A stretch of DNA of 64,000 bases from Pseudomonas putida (GCF_002741075.1 NZ_CP016634.1:136001-200000), one strand, 5' to 3'; positions 18,980-29,132 are shown, counted from the stretch's first letter. Numbers and translations: made by a program. Notes: a model not told the origin generated them from the sequence alone.

Positions 18980-19930
18980 TCAGAGGGCGAACGGCAGGCT
19001 CAAGGCCACGTGCTGACGCTGCGCCAGGCGCACCTCGAACTCGCTTGGGTCGTGGATCATCACGTCCATCCCGGCAAACGCCTGGGCTGCGATCAGGCGC
19101 GACAGCCAGAACCGCACGCACGCCACGCGCAGCATGACCGGCCACAGCTCGGCTTCAGCAGCGGTGAAGGGGCGCAGTGCGGCGTAGGCAGCCAGCAGTG
19201 CCTGTGCGTGCGGTACGTCGATGCCGCCGGTTTCATCCAGGCACCAGTCATTCACGGTGATGGCGATGTCATACAGCATCGGCCCCGAGCAGGCGTTGTA
19301 GAAGTCGATCACGCCGGTCAGGTGCGTGCCTTCGAACATCACGTTGTCGCGGAACAGGTCGGCATGCAGGTTGGCCCGAGGCAAGGCCAGAATCTGCGCC
19401 TTGTGCGCGTCGATCTCGTTCAGCGCGGCCTGTAGCATCTGACCCTGACGGGCATCCAGGCCGGGCATCAGCTCGGCCCCGGCCTCGAGCATCCAGATCA
19501 GGCCACGGTCGGTGCGGCGCTCGATGATCTGCTCGCGGGTGGCCAGGTGGATGTGCGCCAGCAGCTCGCCCACTTGGGCACAGTGCTGATTGTTCGGTGC
19601 CTTGATGTGCTTGCCCGACAGCCGTGGCTGCAGCAGCGCAGGCTTGCCGCACAGCTCGCGCAGGCCATTGCCGTCGCGGTCACGCAGGGCGTAGGGCACT
19701 GGCATGTCGGCATCGTGCAGCACATCGAGCAGTTCGATGAAGAACGGCATGTCCTCGGCGGGCCCGCGCTCGATCAGCGTCAGGACGAATTCCCCCTGCT
19801 CCAGGCTGACGAAGAAATTGCTGTTCTCGGTGCCAGCGGCGATGCCCTGGAAGTCGAGCAGGCGGCCCAGCTCATACGGCGCCAGAAAGGTTTCCAGCTC
19901 AGGCCGGGTCACGGGGGTGAAGACTGACAT
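18980..19930 (-). CDS. thrB: homoserine kinase, APH-fold type
   Basis: Phosphorylates homoserine in threonine synthesis. 316 aa with the aminoglycoside-phosphotransferase fold used by the non-GHMP homoserine kinase of pseudomonads. The catalytic loop LHADLFRDNVMF and the metal-binding IDFYNACSGP are intact, and the N-terminal GTENSNFFV is the usual glycine-rich strand. It lies between znuA and a DUF2782 gene, the same order as in P. putida. Confidence 0.93.
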   Translation of the reverse strand: MSVFTPVTRPELETFLAPYELGRLLDFQGIAAGTENSNFFVSLEQGEFVLTLIERGPAEDMPFFIELLDVLHDADMPVPYALRDRDGNGLRELCGKPALLQPRLSGKHIKAPNNQHCAQVGELLAHIHLATREQIIERRTDRGLIWMLEAGAELMPGLDARQGQMLQAALNEIDAHKAQILALPRANLHADLFRDNVMFEGTHLTGVIDFYNACSGPMLYDIAITVNDWCLDETGGIDVPHAQALLAAYAALRPFTAAEAELWPVMLRVACVRFWLSRLIAAQAFAGMDVMIHDPSEFEVRLAQRQHVALSLPFAL

Positions 19931-19999
19931 GATGAAAAGAAGCCCATGCGGGCACTTCCACCCGGAAGTGCCTGGTTGATGTGAACGATACGCCTCAGA

Positions 20000-20287
20000 T
20001 TACCACTCGAAGATCTTCCAGGACGGAATCAGCATGTCCGGCTGGTCGGATCGAATGAAGTTACCTTCGGAGCCATCGGCGCGTACCAGGAAATAAGGCT
20101 TGCCGTGCTTGGGCGTCACCTTGATCGCATACAGGAAACCGTTCTGCCGGTACTCCTGGATGGTTTTGTCGCCTTCCGTGCGAATGGTTACATCGGGATC
20201 TGCCGATGGAGCGTCTTCCGCCGCCAGGGTGACGACCGGCATGGTGGCCAACAGACCGAGCAGTAACAGGCGATTGAGTGTACGCAT
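20000..20287 (-). CDS. DUF2782-type small periplasmic protein
   Basis: 95 aa with a signal peptide ([16 protein letters not shown]) and a small domain: [19 protein letters not shown], then [18 protein letters not shown]. This pattern is that of DUF2782, a family found upstream of polA in many gammaproteobacteria. Function unknown. It ends 69 bases from thrB and probably shares its transcript. Confidence 0.85.
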   Translation of the reverse strand: MRTLNRLLLLGLLATMPVVTLAAEDAPSADPDVTIRTEGDKTIQEYRQNGFLYAIKVTPKHGKPYFLVRADGSEGNFIRSDQPDMLIPSWKIFEW

Positions 20288-20362
20288 GATAACCTTGTCC
20301 CTTTGTCGTCAATTGTTCCCGCTATTCTAGCGCCGGACCTGCCGAAAAGGTTGATTCTCCTC

Positions 20363-23128
20363 ATGAGCCAAGCGCCCCTCGTCCTGGTGGACGGTTCCTC
20401 CTACCTCTACCGCGCCTTCCATGCGCTGCCGCCGCTGACCACCTCCAAGGGCATGCCCACCGGTGCGGTCAAGGGCGTACTGAACATGCTCAAGAGCCTG
20501 CGCAAGCAGTACCCGGACAGCCTCTTCGCGGTGGTCTTCGACGCCAAGGGCGGCACTTTTCGCGACGCCATGTTCGCCGCATACAAGGCCAACCGCCCGA
20601 GCATGCCTGACGACCTGCGCGTGCAGATAGAGCCGTTGCACGCCAGCGTCAGGGCCTTGGGCTACCCGTTACTGTGTGTCGACGGGGTCGAGGCCGACGA
20701 TGTCATCGGTACGCTGGCACGCAGCAGTGCAGCCCTGGGGCGACCGGTGGTCATCTCGACCGGTGACAAGGACATGGCACAATTGGTGGACGGGCACATT
20801 ACGCTGGTCAACACCATGACCGGTAGCGTGCTGGACGTAGCTGGCGTGCACGAGAAATTTGGCGTCGGTCCCGAACACATCATCGATTTCCTCGCCCTGA
20901 TGGGCGACAAGGTCGACAACATCCCGGGCGTACCGGGCGTGGGCGAGAAGACCGCCGTCGGCTTGCTGACGGGCATCGGTGGCGGCCTGAGCGACCTGTA
21001 CGCCAACCTCGACAAGGTTCCGGAGCTGCCTATTCGTGGCGCCAAGGGCCTGCCGGCCAAGCTCGAGGAGCACCGCGATGCGGCGTTCCTTTCCTATGAA
21101 CTGGCGACCATCAAGATCGACGTGCCGCTGGACATCGAAGTCGATGCACTGGTGTGTGGCGAGCCGGACCGCGAAGCCTTGCTGGCGTTGTATACGGAAA
21201 TGGAATTCAAGAGCTGGATCGCTGAAGTCCAGCGCGATGCGGCTCAGGCCGGTGACATGGTCGCCCCGCTGCAAGCGCCTGCGGCCAAGGTCGAGCCCAA
21301 ATACGAGACCCTTCTCGATCAGGCGCGTTTCGACGCCTGGCTCGACAAGCTGCGCCAGGCACCGTTGTTCGCCTTCGACACCGAGACCACCAGCCTGGAC
21401 GCCCAGCAGGCGAAGCTGGTCGGCCTGTCGTTCGCGGTCGAGCCTCATGAGGCCGCCTATGTGCCGCTGGCCCACGATTACGAGGGCGCCCCGGCACAGC
21501 TGGACCGCGACCGCGTGCTGCTGGCACTCAAGCCGCTGCTGGAAGACCCGGCCAAGGGCAAGATCGGTCAAAACGCCAAGTACGACATCAATATCCTGGC
21601 CAACTGCGCCTTGGGCGGCGACCCGTCCCAGGGCATCCAGATGCGCGGCGTGACCTACGACACCATGCTCGAATCCTACGTGCTGGATTCGACCGCCACC
21701 CGCCACGACATGGACAGCCTGGCGCTCAAATACCTGGATCACAGCACCATCGCGTTCGAGGACATCGCCGGCAAAGGCGCCAAGCAATTGACCTTCAACC
21801 AGATCCCGCTGGAAAAGGCCGGCCCCTACGCCGCCGAGGACGCCGATATCACCCTGCGCCTGCACCATGCTTTGCAAGAGCGCCTGGCCAGGACCCCGAG
21901 CGTGCAGCCGGTGTTGATGGACATCGAGATGCCACTGGTGCCGGTGCTGGCCAAGATCGAGCGCCAGGGCGCGTTGGTCGATGCCGAGCTGCTCAAGGTG
22001 CAGAGCGGTGAGCTGGGCGTGAAAATGGCCGAGCTTGAGCGTGAGGCTTTCGCGCTGGCGGGCGAGGAGTTCAACCTGGGCTCGCCTAAGCAGTTGGGCG
22101 TGATCCTCTACGACAAGCTGGGCATGCCGGTGCTGAGCAAGACCGCCAAGGGCCAGCCCTCCACGGCCGAAGCGGTGCTGGCCGAGCTCGCCGAGCAGGA
22201 TTACCCGCTGCCCACGGTGCTGATGGAGTACCGCTCCCTGAGCAAGCTCAAGAGTACCTACACCGACAAGCTGCCGGAGCAGATCAACCCGCGCACCGGG
22301 CGTATCCACACCTCCTACCAGCAGGCCGTGGCAGCCACCGGGCGCCTGTCGTCCAGCGACCCGAACCTGCAGAACATTCCGGTGCGCACCGCCGAAGGGC
22401 GTCGGATTCGCCAGGCATTCGTTGCCAGCCCCGGCTACAAGCTGCTGGCGGCCGACTATTCACAGATCGAGCTGCGCATCATGGCTCACCTGGCCAAGGA
22501 TGAAGGCCTGTTGCACGCTTTTCGCAATGACCTGGATGTGCACCGCGCGACCGCCGCGGAGGTCTTCGGTGTGCCGCTGGAGCAGGTCACCCACGACCAG
22601 CGCCGCAGCGCCAAAGCGATCAACTTTGGCCTGATCTATGGCATGAGTGCCTTTGGCCTGGCCAAACAGATTGGCGTCGATCGCAAGCAGTCCCAGGATT
22701 ACATCGACCGCTATTTCGCCCGTTACCCCGGTGTGCTGGCCTACATGGAGCGCACCCGCGCCCAGGCCGCCGAGCAGGGCTTCGTCGAGACCTTGTTTGG
22801 CCGTCGGCTGTACCTGCCGGACATCAACGCGAAGAACCCGGCGCTGCGCAAGGGCGCCGAGCGCACCGCGATCAACGCGCCGATGCAGGGCACTGCGGCG
22901 GACATCATCAAGCGCGCCATGGTGGCTGTAGATAACTGGCTGACCGAGAGCGGTCTGGATGCGCGCGTGATCTTGCAGGTACATGACGAACTGGTGCTGG
23001 AGGTGCGTGAGGACCTGGTCGAGCAGGTGCGGGAGCAGATCCGCCCGTATATGAGCAATGCCGCGCAGTTGGATGTGCCGTTGCTGGTGGAAGTGGGCAT
23101 TGGCTCGAATTGGGACGAAGCTCACTGA
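20363..23128 (+). CDS. polA: DNA polymerase I
   Basis: Repair and Okazaki-fragment polymerase, 921 aa. Three domains in order: 5'-3' exonuclease ([15 protein letters not shown], then [12 protein letters not shown]), 3'-5' exonuclease with its Exo I acid pair intact ([12 protein letters not shown]) and the polymerase. Motif A is [18 protein letters not shown], motif [17 protein letters not shown] and motif [10 protein letters not shown]. Proofreading should therefore be active. The chosen ATG ([11 protein letters not shown]) matches family starts; an upstream in-frame codon at 20303 runs into the DUF2782 promoter region. Confidence 0.97.
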   Translation: MSQAPLVLVDGSSYLYRAFHALPPLTTSKGMPTGAVKGVLNMLKSLRKQYPDSLFAVVFDAKGGTFRDAMFAAYKANRPSMPDDLRVQIEPLHASVRALGYPLLCVDGVEADDVIGTLARSSAALGRPVVISTGDKDMAQLVDGHITLVNTMTGSVLDVAGVHEKFGVGPEHIIDFLALMGDKVDNIPGVPGVGEKTAVGLLTGIGGGLSDLYANLDKVPELPIRGAKGLPAKLEEHRDAAFLSYELATIKIDVPLDIEVDALVCGEPDREALLALYTEMEFKSWIAEVQRDAAQAGDMVAPLQAPAAKVEPKYETLLDQARFDAWLDKLRQAPLFAFDTETTSLDAQQAKLVGLSFAVEPHEAAYVPLAHDYEGAPAQLDRDRVLLALKPLLEDPAKGKIGQNAKYDINILANCALGGDPSQGIQMRGVTYDTMLESYVLDSTATRHDMDSLALKYLDHSTIAFEDIAGKGAKQLTFNQIPLEKAGPYAAEDADITLRLHHALQERLARTPSVQPVLMDIEMPLVPVLAKIERQGALVDAELLKVQSGELGVKMAELEREAFALAGEEFNLGSPKQLGVILYDKLGMPVLSKTAKGQPSTAEAVLAELAEQDYPLPTVLMEYRSLSKLKSTYTDKLPEQINPRTGRIHTSYQQAVAATGRLSSSDPNLQNIPVRTAEGRRIRQAFVASPGYKLLAADYSQIELRIMAHLAKDEGLLHAFRNDLDVHRATAAEVFGVPLEQVTHDQRRSAKAINFGLIYGMSAFGLAKQIGVDRKQSQDYIDRYFARYPGVLAYMERTRAQAAEQGFVETLFGRRLYLPDINAKNPALRKGAERTAINAPMQGTAADIIKRAMVAVDNWLTESGLDARVILQVHDELVLEVREDLVEQVREQIRPYMSNAAQLDVPLLVEVGIGSNWDEAH

Positions 23129-23213
23129 ATCGAGCAAAGGAAGCAGGATAGGATCTGCTGCGAGGGTCGTGGATCCGCTGCTGGCTCAGCGCTGGCGGTT
23201 CTGAGGTTTCATG

Positions 23214-23232
23214 AAACTATCGCAAATAGTTT
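23214..23232. repeat. short dyad upstream of the sRNA promoter
   Basis: AAACTAT-CGCAA-ATAGTTT, a perfect 7-bp dyad 12 bases before the -35 of the sRNA promoter at 23244. It could be a polA transcript hairpin or an operator. No T-run follows. Confidence 0.5.
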
Positions 23233-23243
23233 TCAGGGCCTCG

Positions 23244-23271
23244 GAACTAAACCGGTGAACCGGGACTCAGA
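23244..23271 (+). promoter_or_regulatory. sigma-E/AlgU-type promoter of the ErsA-like sRNA
   Basis: GAACTA (23244-23249), 17 bases, TCAGA (23267-23271). This fits the AlgU (sigma-22) pattern GAACTT-N16/17-TCTGA. Transcription would start near 23278. ErsA of P. aeruginosa is known to depend on this sigma factor. Confidence 0.65.
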
Positions 23272-23277
23272 GTAACT

Positions 23278-23407
23278 GAATGGCTGGTGAAGCCTTTCGA
23301 TGCTCCTATGTTGTGTTAAGTGTTGGCAGATACCCGGACCCCGCCCTAGCGGTCCGGACTTGAACCCCGAACTTCCCCCTCCCCATACGAAGTCCGGGGT
23401 TTTTTTT
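23278..23407 (+). ncRNA. ersA: ErsA-like small RNA (Spot 42 position, downstream of polA)
   Basis: No protein gene lies between polA and engB. The stretch starts just after an AlgU-type promoter and ends at a strong terminator, giving about 130 nt, close to the 132 nt reported for P. aeruginosa ErsA, which lies between the same two genes. The loop of the terminator is a C/U-rich run (TTCCCCCTCCCC) suited to pair with ribosome sites, the known target-binding feature of ErsA. In P. aeruginosa ErsA acts after transcription with Hfq on envelope and exopolysaccharide genes such as algC. The 5' end is inferred from the promoter. Confidence 0.8.
23365..23407 (+). terminator. rho-independent terminator of the ErsA-like sRNA
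   Basis: Stem CCCCGAACTT / AAGTCCGGGG with one mismatch, a C-rich loop, then eight T from 23400. Confidence 0.9.
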
Positions 23408-23427
23408 GCCCGCGATTCCTGTTTACG

Positions 23428-23543
23428 CCCCTGTGGGAGCGGCCTTGCGCCGCGAAAGGCGGCATCGGAGTTTCAGCGTCATTGCATAAGTTGCCGGGCT
23501 GCTATGCAGCCCTTTCGCGACCAAGGCCGCTCCTGCGCAGGGG
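23428..23543. repeat. inverted REP pair (GCCTTGCGCCGCG type)
   Basis: CCCCTGTGGGAGCGGCCTTG (from 23428, followed by CGCCGCGAAAGGC) and its inverted partner CCTTTCGCGACCAAGGCCGC (then TCCTGCGCAGGGG, to 23543) enclose about 45 bases. It lies between the sRNA terminator and the end of engB. Confidence 0.8.
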
Positions 23544-23548
23544 CAGTT

Positions 23549-24181
23549 TTACGCGACAGGCTTGTCTTTCAGTTCCATCCATTCGGCCAGCACGCCATAG
23601 GCTTCCTCGAGGCCCTGGCGCTTGGGTGCCGAGAACAGTTGGATGGTCACGCCCTCACCCCAACCCTTGCGGATTTCCGACTGCACCTTGAGCAGCGTGT
23701 TCTTGGCCGCGCCGAAGGTGAGCTTGTCGGCTTTGGTGAGCAGGATGTGCATCGGCATGGTGCTGGCCTTGGACCAGTCGAGCATCATCTTGTCGAAGTC
23801 GGTCATCGGGTGGCGCACATCCATCAGCAGGATCACCCCGCGCAGACATTCTCGGCTGCCCAGGTAGGCTTCCAGGTGATGCTGCCAGTGCTGCTTGAGC
23901 GGAATCGGGACTTTTGCATATCCGTAGCCTGGCAGGTCGACCAAACGCCGTTCATCGTCCAGACTGAAGAAATTCAACAGTTGGGTGCGCCCGGGGGTCT
24001 TCGAGGTACGCGCCAGGCTGGCATGGGTCAGGGTATTGAGGGCGCTGGATTTGCCAGCGTTGGAACGACCGGCGAAAGCCACCTCGTAACCCTGGTCTTG
24101 AGGGCATTGTTCGACCTTGGCTGCGCTAAGGGCGAATTTGGCTTTCTGGCAGAGGCCGAGGATGGGGTTTTTGACTTGCAT
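23549..24181 (-). CDS. engB: ribosome biogenesis GTPase EngB (YsxC/YihA)
   Basis: Essential GTPase for 50S subunit assembly, 210 aa. G1 [10 protein letters not shown]2/G3 region [11 protein letters not shown] and [11 protein letters not shown]4 LTKADK and G5 FSAPK are all present. The start [12 protein letters not shown] is chosen because family members begin there; an ATG 12 codons upstream adds an arm not seen in relatives. Divergent from the cytochrome c genes. Confidence 0.95.
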   Translation of the reverse strand: MQVKNPILGLCQKAKFALSAAKVEQCPQDQGYEVAFAGRSNAGKSSALNTLTHASLARTSKTPGRTQLLNFFSLDDERRLVDLPGYGYAKVPIPLKQHWQHHLEAYLGSRECLRGVILLMDVRHPMTDFDKMMLDWSKASTMPMHILLTKADKLTFGAAKNTLLKVQSEIRKGWGEGVTIQLFSAPKRQGLEEAYGVLAEWMELKDKPVA

Positions 24182-24389
24182 GGGATATCCGATATGGGTG
24201 TTGCCAAGGCCAGCCATTCAGGCGCTGGGCGCGGCAAGCTGTGTCGTTTCCGTTTGGATGGCGGAAGTATATAATGCCCCAGTTTTTGTGTGCGCATTAT
24301 CCCGGCGTAGGATGATGTGCATGGGGTGTCGAACAATAGCTCGCGCATTAGAACGCAGCGCGGCCCCCAACCCTGAAAGGTCGTTGCGC

Positions 24390-24692
24390 ATGGCGAAATG
24401 GCTGCTTGCTGTCGGTATGTTCCTGCCGTTTTTCAGCGCTCAGGCTACACAGGATCCCGAGGTGTTGTACAACCGCACGTGTGCGGCCTGTCACTCCGGG
24501 CAGTTGCCACAGGCCCCCCAACGGGGTGACCGGGCAGCGTGGGAACCGAGGCTTGCGCAAGGTATGGATGCACTGGTGGCGCATGTTACCCAGGGTTTCA
24601 AGGCTATGCCGCCGCGTGGATTGTGCATGGACTGCAGTACCGAGGACTACCGGTCTGTCATCCTCTGGATGAGCGAAAGTCCCGATACATAA
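24390..24692 (+). CDS. c5-type monohaem cytochrome c
   Basis: Small periplasmic electron carrier, 100 aa. Signal peptide MAKWLLAVGMFLPFFSAQA, then the haem site CAACH (near residue 34) and axial Met probably in KAMPPRGLCMDC. A further CMDC pair near the C-terminus is typical of cytochrome c5. GAAAGG precedes the ATG. It is followed 31 bases later by cytochrome c4, an order also seen in P. aeruginosa. Confidence 0.9.
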   Translation: MAKWLLAVGMFLPFFSAQATQDPEVLYNRTCAACHSGQLPQAPQRGDRAAWEPRLAQGMDALVAHVTQGFKAMPPRGLCMDCSTEDYRSVILWMSESPDT

Positions 24693-24723
24693 CATTTCAC
24701 CCCTAGCCGTGTTGGATTAGCTG

Positions 24724-25341
24724 ATGAACAAACTATTCGTGAGTCTGCTGTTGACCATGGGTGTCGCAGGTGCGGCCAATGCTGCGGAACCCATCAAAGG
24801 CGATGCTGCTGCCGGTCAGGCCAAGACAGCCGTCTGTGGAGCCTGCCACAACCCCGACGGCAACAGCTTGGCGCCGAACTTCCCCAAACTTGCCGGCCAA
24901 GGCCAGCGTTACCTCGAAAAACAGCTGCACGACATCAAGTCCGGCAAGCGTACCGTGCTGGAGATGACCGGCATGCTGGCCAACTTCAACGACCAGGACC
25001 TGGCTGACATTGCCGCCTACTTCTCCAGCCAGAAGGGCAGCGTCGGTGCGGCTGATCCCAAGCTGGTCGAGCGTGGCCGTGCGCTGTTCAATGGCGGCGA
25101 CCTGGAAAAAGGCATGCCGGCGTGCACCGGTTGCCATTCGCCAAATGGCGCGGGTATTGCCCTGGCGGGCTTCCCGCACCTGGGTGGCCAGCACGCCCAG
25201 TACGTGGCCAAGCAGCTCACCGACTTCCGCGAGGGCAACCGTACCAACGACGGCGATGCCATGACCATGCGATCGGTCGCGGGCAAACTGAGCAACAAGG
25301 ACATCGAGGCCTTGGCCAGTTACATCCAGGGTTTGCACTGA
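24724..25341 (+). CDS. dihaem cytochrome c4
   Basis: Periplasmic, 205 aa, with a signal peptide (LLTMGVAGAANA). Two similar halves each carry a haem site: CGACH (near residue 40) and CTGCH (near residue 137). Each half ends with the expected Met region (TGMLANFNDQDLADIAAYF and MRSVAGKLSNKDIEALASYI). Likely electron donor to terminal oxidases. A terminator follows 70 bases later. Confidence 0.94.
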   Translation: MNKLFVSLLLTMGVAGAANAAEPIKGDAAAGQAKTAVCGACHNPDGNSLAPNFPKLAGQGQRYLEKQLHDIKSGKRTVLEMTGMLANFNDQDLADIAAYFSSQKGSVGAADPKLVERGRALFNGGDLEKGMPACTGCHSPNGAGIALAGFPHLGGQHAQYVAKQLTDFREGNRTNDGDAMTMRSVAGKLSNKDIEALASYIQGLH

Positions 25342-25413
25342 GGCCTGGACAGGCTCGTCGCGAGCACAGGCCCTGCGCATTAACGTTCGGTTAATGCTGT
25401 CTGGCAAAGATGA

Positions 25414-25439
25414 AAGGGCGGCCTGGACCGCCCTTTTTT
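25414..25439 (+). terminator. terminator after cytochrome c4
   Basis: Stem AAGGGCGG / CCGCCCTT with a short loop, then a run of six T. Confidence 0.9.
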
Positions 25440-25536
25440 CTGTCCATAGCCGTTACACTAGAGAACTTGAGCCCTTCCCGACCGGTCTGAGCTACCGGTC
25501 GCGTCGAGGCGACCAATGACTGCTTAGGAGTAAAGC

Positions 25537-26169
25537 ATGCGTAAACTGATTCTCAGCGCTGCGCTGGTCGCCGCCAGCGTATTCGGGATGACTGCCGTAC
25601 AGGCTGCGGAGCCTGTCGAAGGTCAGCAATATTTCGAGCTGAGCAACCCCGTTCCTGTTTCCGTACCCGGCAAGATCGAAGTCGTCGAGCTGTTCTGGTA
25701 CGGCTGCCCGCACTGCTACCACTTCGAACCGACCATCAACCCGTGGGCTGAAAAACTGCCGGCCGACGTCAACTTCAAGCGTGTGCCTGCCATGTTCGGC
25801 GGCCCGTGGGACGCCCACGGCCAGATGTTCCTGACCCTCGAAGCCATGGGCGTCGAGCACAACGTCCATGCCGCAGTCTTCGATGCCATCCAGAACAAGC
25901 GCATGCGCCTGACCAAGCCTGAAGAAATGGCCGACTTCCTCGCTACCCAGGGCGTGGACAAGGAGAAGTTCCTTGCCACCTTCAATTCGTTCGCCATCAA
26001 AGGTCAGGTGCAGCAGGCCAAGGACCTGGCGAAGAAGTACGAAATCACCGGCGTACCGAGCATGGTCGTCAACGGCAAGTACCGCTTCGACCTGGGTACC
26101 GCCGGCGGGCCGGAAGGCGTGCTGGATGTCGCCGACCAGCTGATCGCCAAGGAGCGCGCCGCTAAGTAA
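25537..26169 (+). CDS. dsbA: thiol:disulfide interchange protein DsbA
   Basis: Periplasmic oxidant that forms disulfides in exported proteins, 210 aa. Signal peptide ends AVQA. The active site CPHC lies in FWYGCPHCYHFEP (near residue 53) and the cis-Pro loop is GVPSMVVNG. TAGGAGTAAAGC precedes the ATG. It lies next to two cytochromes c, and its partner DsbB is not in the window. Confidence 0.95.
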   Translation: MRKLILSAALVAASVFGMTAVQAAEPVEGQQYFELSNPVPVSVPGKIEVVELFWYGCPHCYHFEPTINPWAEKLPADVNFKRVPAMFGGPWDAHGQMFLTLEAMGVEHNVHAAVFDAIQNKRMRLTKPEEMADFLATQGVDKEKFLATFNSFAIKGQVQQAKDLAKKYEITGVPSMVVNGKYRFDLGTAGGPEGVLDVADQLIAKERAAK

Positions 26170-26181
26170 GCGGCGTTGCCC

Positions 26182-27036
26182 ATGAACCGCTTTCGCTCAA
26201 CGCGCCTGGTTGGCCTGCGACAGCCGCAGGTCAACGAGCATCACCTGCAGGCCTCGGGCCTGCCGGCCGATGGGCGACTGCGGTTGCTCAGCTTCAATAT
26301 CCAAGTCGGTATCAGCACCGAGCGCTATCGGCATTATCTAACCCGCAGCTGGCAGCACCTGCTGCCGCACACCGGGCGTGCCGGTAACCTGCAGCGTATC
26401 GGTGAACTGCTCGGCGATTTCGATCTCGTGGCCCTGCAGGAGGCCGATGGTGGTAGCCTGCGTTCGGGCTATGTCAATCAGGTCGAGCATCTGGCCCAAC
26501 TCGGGGCCTTCCCGTACTGGTACCAGCAGCTCAATCGCAATCTGGGGCGTTTCGCGCAGCACAGCAATGGCGTGCTCAGCCGCCTCAAGCCCCAGCATCT
26601 TGAAGATCACCCCCTGCCCGGCCCGGCCGGTCGAGGTGCGATACTGGTGCGCTTCGGCGAAGGCGAAGACGCCTTGATCGTGGTGATGATGCACCTGGCC
26701 CTCGGTGCCAAGACCCGGGCCCGGCAACTGGCCTATGTCCGTGAGCTGATTGGCGGTTACCGCCACCAGGTGCTCATGGGCGACATGAACACCCACGCCA
26801 ATGACTTGCTCGAGCACTCGCCTCTTCGCGATCTGGGCCTGATCGCGCCTCAGGTCGAGGCCACCTTCCCCAGCTGGCGCCCCCAGCGTTGCCTGGACCA
26901 CATCCTGCTCAGCCCGAGCCTGACCCTGGAGCGGGTCGAGGTGCTGGCCCAGCCAATTTCCGACCACCTTCCGGTTGCTGTCGAGATTCGTTTGCCTGAT
27001 GCACTGACTGTGGATACGCTGCCGGCTTTGGGCTGA
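26182..27036 (+). CDS. endonuclease/exonuclease/phosphatase-fold protein
   Basis: 284 aa with all EEP-superfamily motifs: LRLLSFNIQVG, DLVALQEADGGS, MGDMNTHAND and the final SDHLPVAVE. No signal peptide, so it is likely cytoplasmic. The superfamily includes nucleases, phosphodiesterases and lipid phosphatases, and nothing here tells which. The ATG at 26182 is taken; a TTG two codons earlier is less likely. It follows dsbA by 12 bases and precedes the diguanylate cyclase by 28 bases, so it may be co-expressed with both. Confidence 0.88.
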   Translation: MNRFRSTRLVGLRQPQVNEHHLQASGLPADGRLRLLSFNIQVGISTERYRHYLTRSWQHLLPHTGRAGNLQRIGELLGDFDLVALQEADGGSLRSGYVNQVEHLAQLGAFPYWYQQLNRNLGRFAQHSNGVLSRLKPQHLEDHPLPGPAGRGAILVRFGEGEDALIVVMMHLALGAKTRARQLAYVRELIGGYRHQVLMGDMNTHANDLLEHSPLRDLGLIAPQVEATFPSWRPQRCLDHILLSPSLTLERVEVLAQPISDHLPVAVEIRLPDALTVDTLPALG

Positions 27037-27064
27037 TTGCTATCACCGGTTTGCGGATCCAGGC

Positions 27065-29035
27065 ATGACAGACGAAGGCGAGCGCTGGAAAGAGAAGTAC
27101 CTCAAAAGCATCGAACAGCAAGAGAAGCTGGAGCGCCGTTGGGAGGCTCGTCTCGATTTGCTGCGTCGCGGCCTGGTGCGCAGCACCCTGGCGGCCGAAG
27201 GCAGCGACAAGACGGTCGATCAATGCATGAAGGAAATGCGCGAGGTCATCCGCAGCGACAACATGGACGCCGGCCTCGCCGGGCTGTTGCCGCGCCTGGA
27301 AAAAGCCGTGCTGGACTCCGAGCAGCGCCGCGAAACCCGCATGACACAGGTCAGCGAGGCCTTGACCTCTCTGGTCGAGCAGTTGCAGCGTTTGCCTTTG
27401 CCCGGTGATATCGCCCGGCCCCTGAAGAAACTCTCCAAGAAACTCGATGGTGGGGTGAGCCAGTCTCGCGAGCTGCCGCCGTTGTTGGGCGAGTTGAGCG
27501 GCCTGCAGGGGCGCGCCTTGAGCGTGCTGCAACGACCCGACGAAGAGCCACGACCAGGATTTCTCCAGCGGCTGTTCGGCGGCCGCGAGGCGGAGCTTGA
27601 GCCCGCTGCCGCACTTGCAGAGGCCAGTCCAGCCGAGGTTCACGAAAGGCCAATGGCCGAGCCTGTGGTATCGGCCGATGTGGATGAACTGCAGCCTTTG
27701 ACGCAAGCACAGGCAGAGCCCGTGCAGGTTGCTCAGCAAGCGGTCGAGGCGTCGGCCCCTGCGTCTGACATCGAGGGGCCTGAGCTGGATGCTGCCGACG
27801 AGCCTTGCGCGCAAGAGGATACGTTGGAGTCGCTACCACTAGCGGAAAGCCCTGAGGCAGTTTCCTCGTCACCGACCGAGGCCGAATCTGCCGACGAGCC
27901 CGTCGCTGTCGCCGAGCCGGAGCCTGTCGACACTCAAAACGCACCAGAAGAAGACGGCCCGTATGCTCTGCCAGATGCTGTGGAGCCTCCCTACAGCACC
28001 GTTGCGGCGCACATCGAGCAGACCCTGATCGGCCTGCTCGATGACCTGAGCCTGCCGGAACGCCACAAGGCCCAGGCACTGGCCATGCGCGAGCGGGTGT
28101 CGCGTGGGCTGAACTGGTATGAGCTGATTCCGGTGCTCGATGACTTGGCCGTGCTCATGCTGGCCATCACCGACAGCGGCCAGCATGAGTTCGAGGCCTA
28201 CCTGCAGCAGCTCAACGGGCGCCTGGAAACCTTCCAGAGCCACCTGCAAGAGGCCAGTGCCGGGCATGCCGACAACAGCTACGCCGCGCGTGAGCTTGAC
28301 CACCAGTTGCGTGAGCAGGTCGACGGCCTGCAAAGCAGTGTGCAGGGCGCCGCTGACGTGGACAGCCTCAAGCACATCCTGGAGAAGCGCCTCGAAGGCT
28401 TGCTGAGCACCATGGACGAGCATCGGCATGAGCGCGACCGTCGCGAGCAGGAGCTGGCGGGCCGCTTGCAAGGTCTGGCCGATCGGGTGGCGAACATGGA
28501 GCAGGAAGCCCTCGGCTACCGCGAGCACCTTGAGGAGCAGCGCCAGAAAGCCCTGCTCGACCCTCTTACCGGGCTGCCCAACCGTGCAGCCTGGTCGGAG
28601 CGCGTCGAGCGTGAAGTCCAGCACTGGCAGGCCCATGGTGGGCATTTGCTGATGGCGATCCTCGACCTGGACCACTTCAAGCGGATCAACGACAACTATG
28701 GGCACCTGGCCGGCGACAAGGTGCTCAAGATCGTTGCCGATCAGTTGCGCAAGCGTCTGCGTGGACAGGATTTCATCGCCCGCTTCGGTGGCGAGGAGTT
28801 CGTCGTGCTGCTTCCGCAGACTCCACCTGCAGTCGGCCTCAAGCTGGCCGAGACCTTGCGGGCGGCTATCGAGGCCTGCCCGTTCCACTTCAAGGGTGAG
28901 CGGGTGGTGATCACCACCTCCATTGGCCTGAGCGCCTTCCGCACGGGCGAGCGAGGCGACCAGGTCCTCAAGCGCGCGGACGACGCGTTGTACCGGGCCA
29001 AGGATCAAGGCCGCAATCGCGTGGAACAGGCATAG
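27065..29035 (+). CDS. GGDEF diguanylate cyclase, DgcH type
   Basis: Makes cyclic di-GMP from two GTP. 656 aa, no signal peptide or membrane helix, so cytosolic. Coiled-coil-like N-terminal region (about 1-170), an acidic Glu/Pro/Ala-rich linker (about 180-300), helical middle (about 310-500) and a C-terminal GGDEF domain. The active site is GGEEF (575-579) and the product-inhibition site RxxD is RGQD (566-569), so it should be active and feedback-controlled. P. aeruginosa DgcH (PA5487) has the same neighbours. It is followed by a hairpin at 29082. Confidence 0.92.
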   Translation: MTDEGERWKEKYLKSIEQQEKLERRWEARLDLLRRGLVRSTLAAEGSDKTVDQCMKEMREVIRSDNMDAGLAGLLPRLEKAVLDSEQRRETRMTQVSEALTSLVEQLQRLPLPGDIARPLKKLSKKLDGGVSQSRELPPLLGELSGLQGRALSVLQRPDEEPRPGFLQRLFGGREAELEPAAALAEASPAEVHERPMAEPVVSADVDELQPLTQAQAEPVQVAQQAVEASAPASDIEGPELDAADEPCAQEDTLESLPLAESPEAVSSSPTEAESADEPVAVAEPEPVDTQNAPEEDGPYALPDAVEPPYSTVAAHIEQTLIGLLDDLSLPERHKAQALAMRERVSRGLNWYELIPVLDDLAVLMLAITDSGQHEFEAYLQQLNGRLETFQSHLQEASAGHADNSYAARELDHQLREQVDGLQSSVQGAADVDSLKHILEKRLEGLLSTMDEHRHERDRREQELAGRLQGLADRVANMEQEALGYREHLEEQRQKALLDPLTGLPNRAAWSERVEREVQHWQAHGGHLLMAILDLDHFKRINDNYGHLAGDKVLKIVADQLRKRLRGQDFIARFGGEEFVVLLPQTPPAVGLKLAETLRAAIEACPFHFKGERVVITTSIGLSAFRTGERGDQVLKRADDALYRAKDQGRNRVEQA

Positions 29036-29081
29036 CTATATTTACCGCATTCGCTGCGACCCTGACGCTGACAATGGTCCG

Positions 29082-29107
29082 CCGAAAACCTGAAGGACAG
29101 GTTTCGG
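29082..29107 (+). terminator. possible hairpin end of the dgc transcript
   Basis: CCGAAAACCTG-AAGGA-CAGGTTTCGG with a single bulged A, located 46 bases after the cyclase stop. There is no T-run, so termination is uncertain. Confidence 0.4.
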
Positions 29108-29132
29108 CACCTTGATCAAACAGGAGTAGCGA

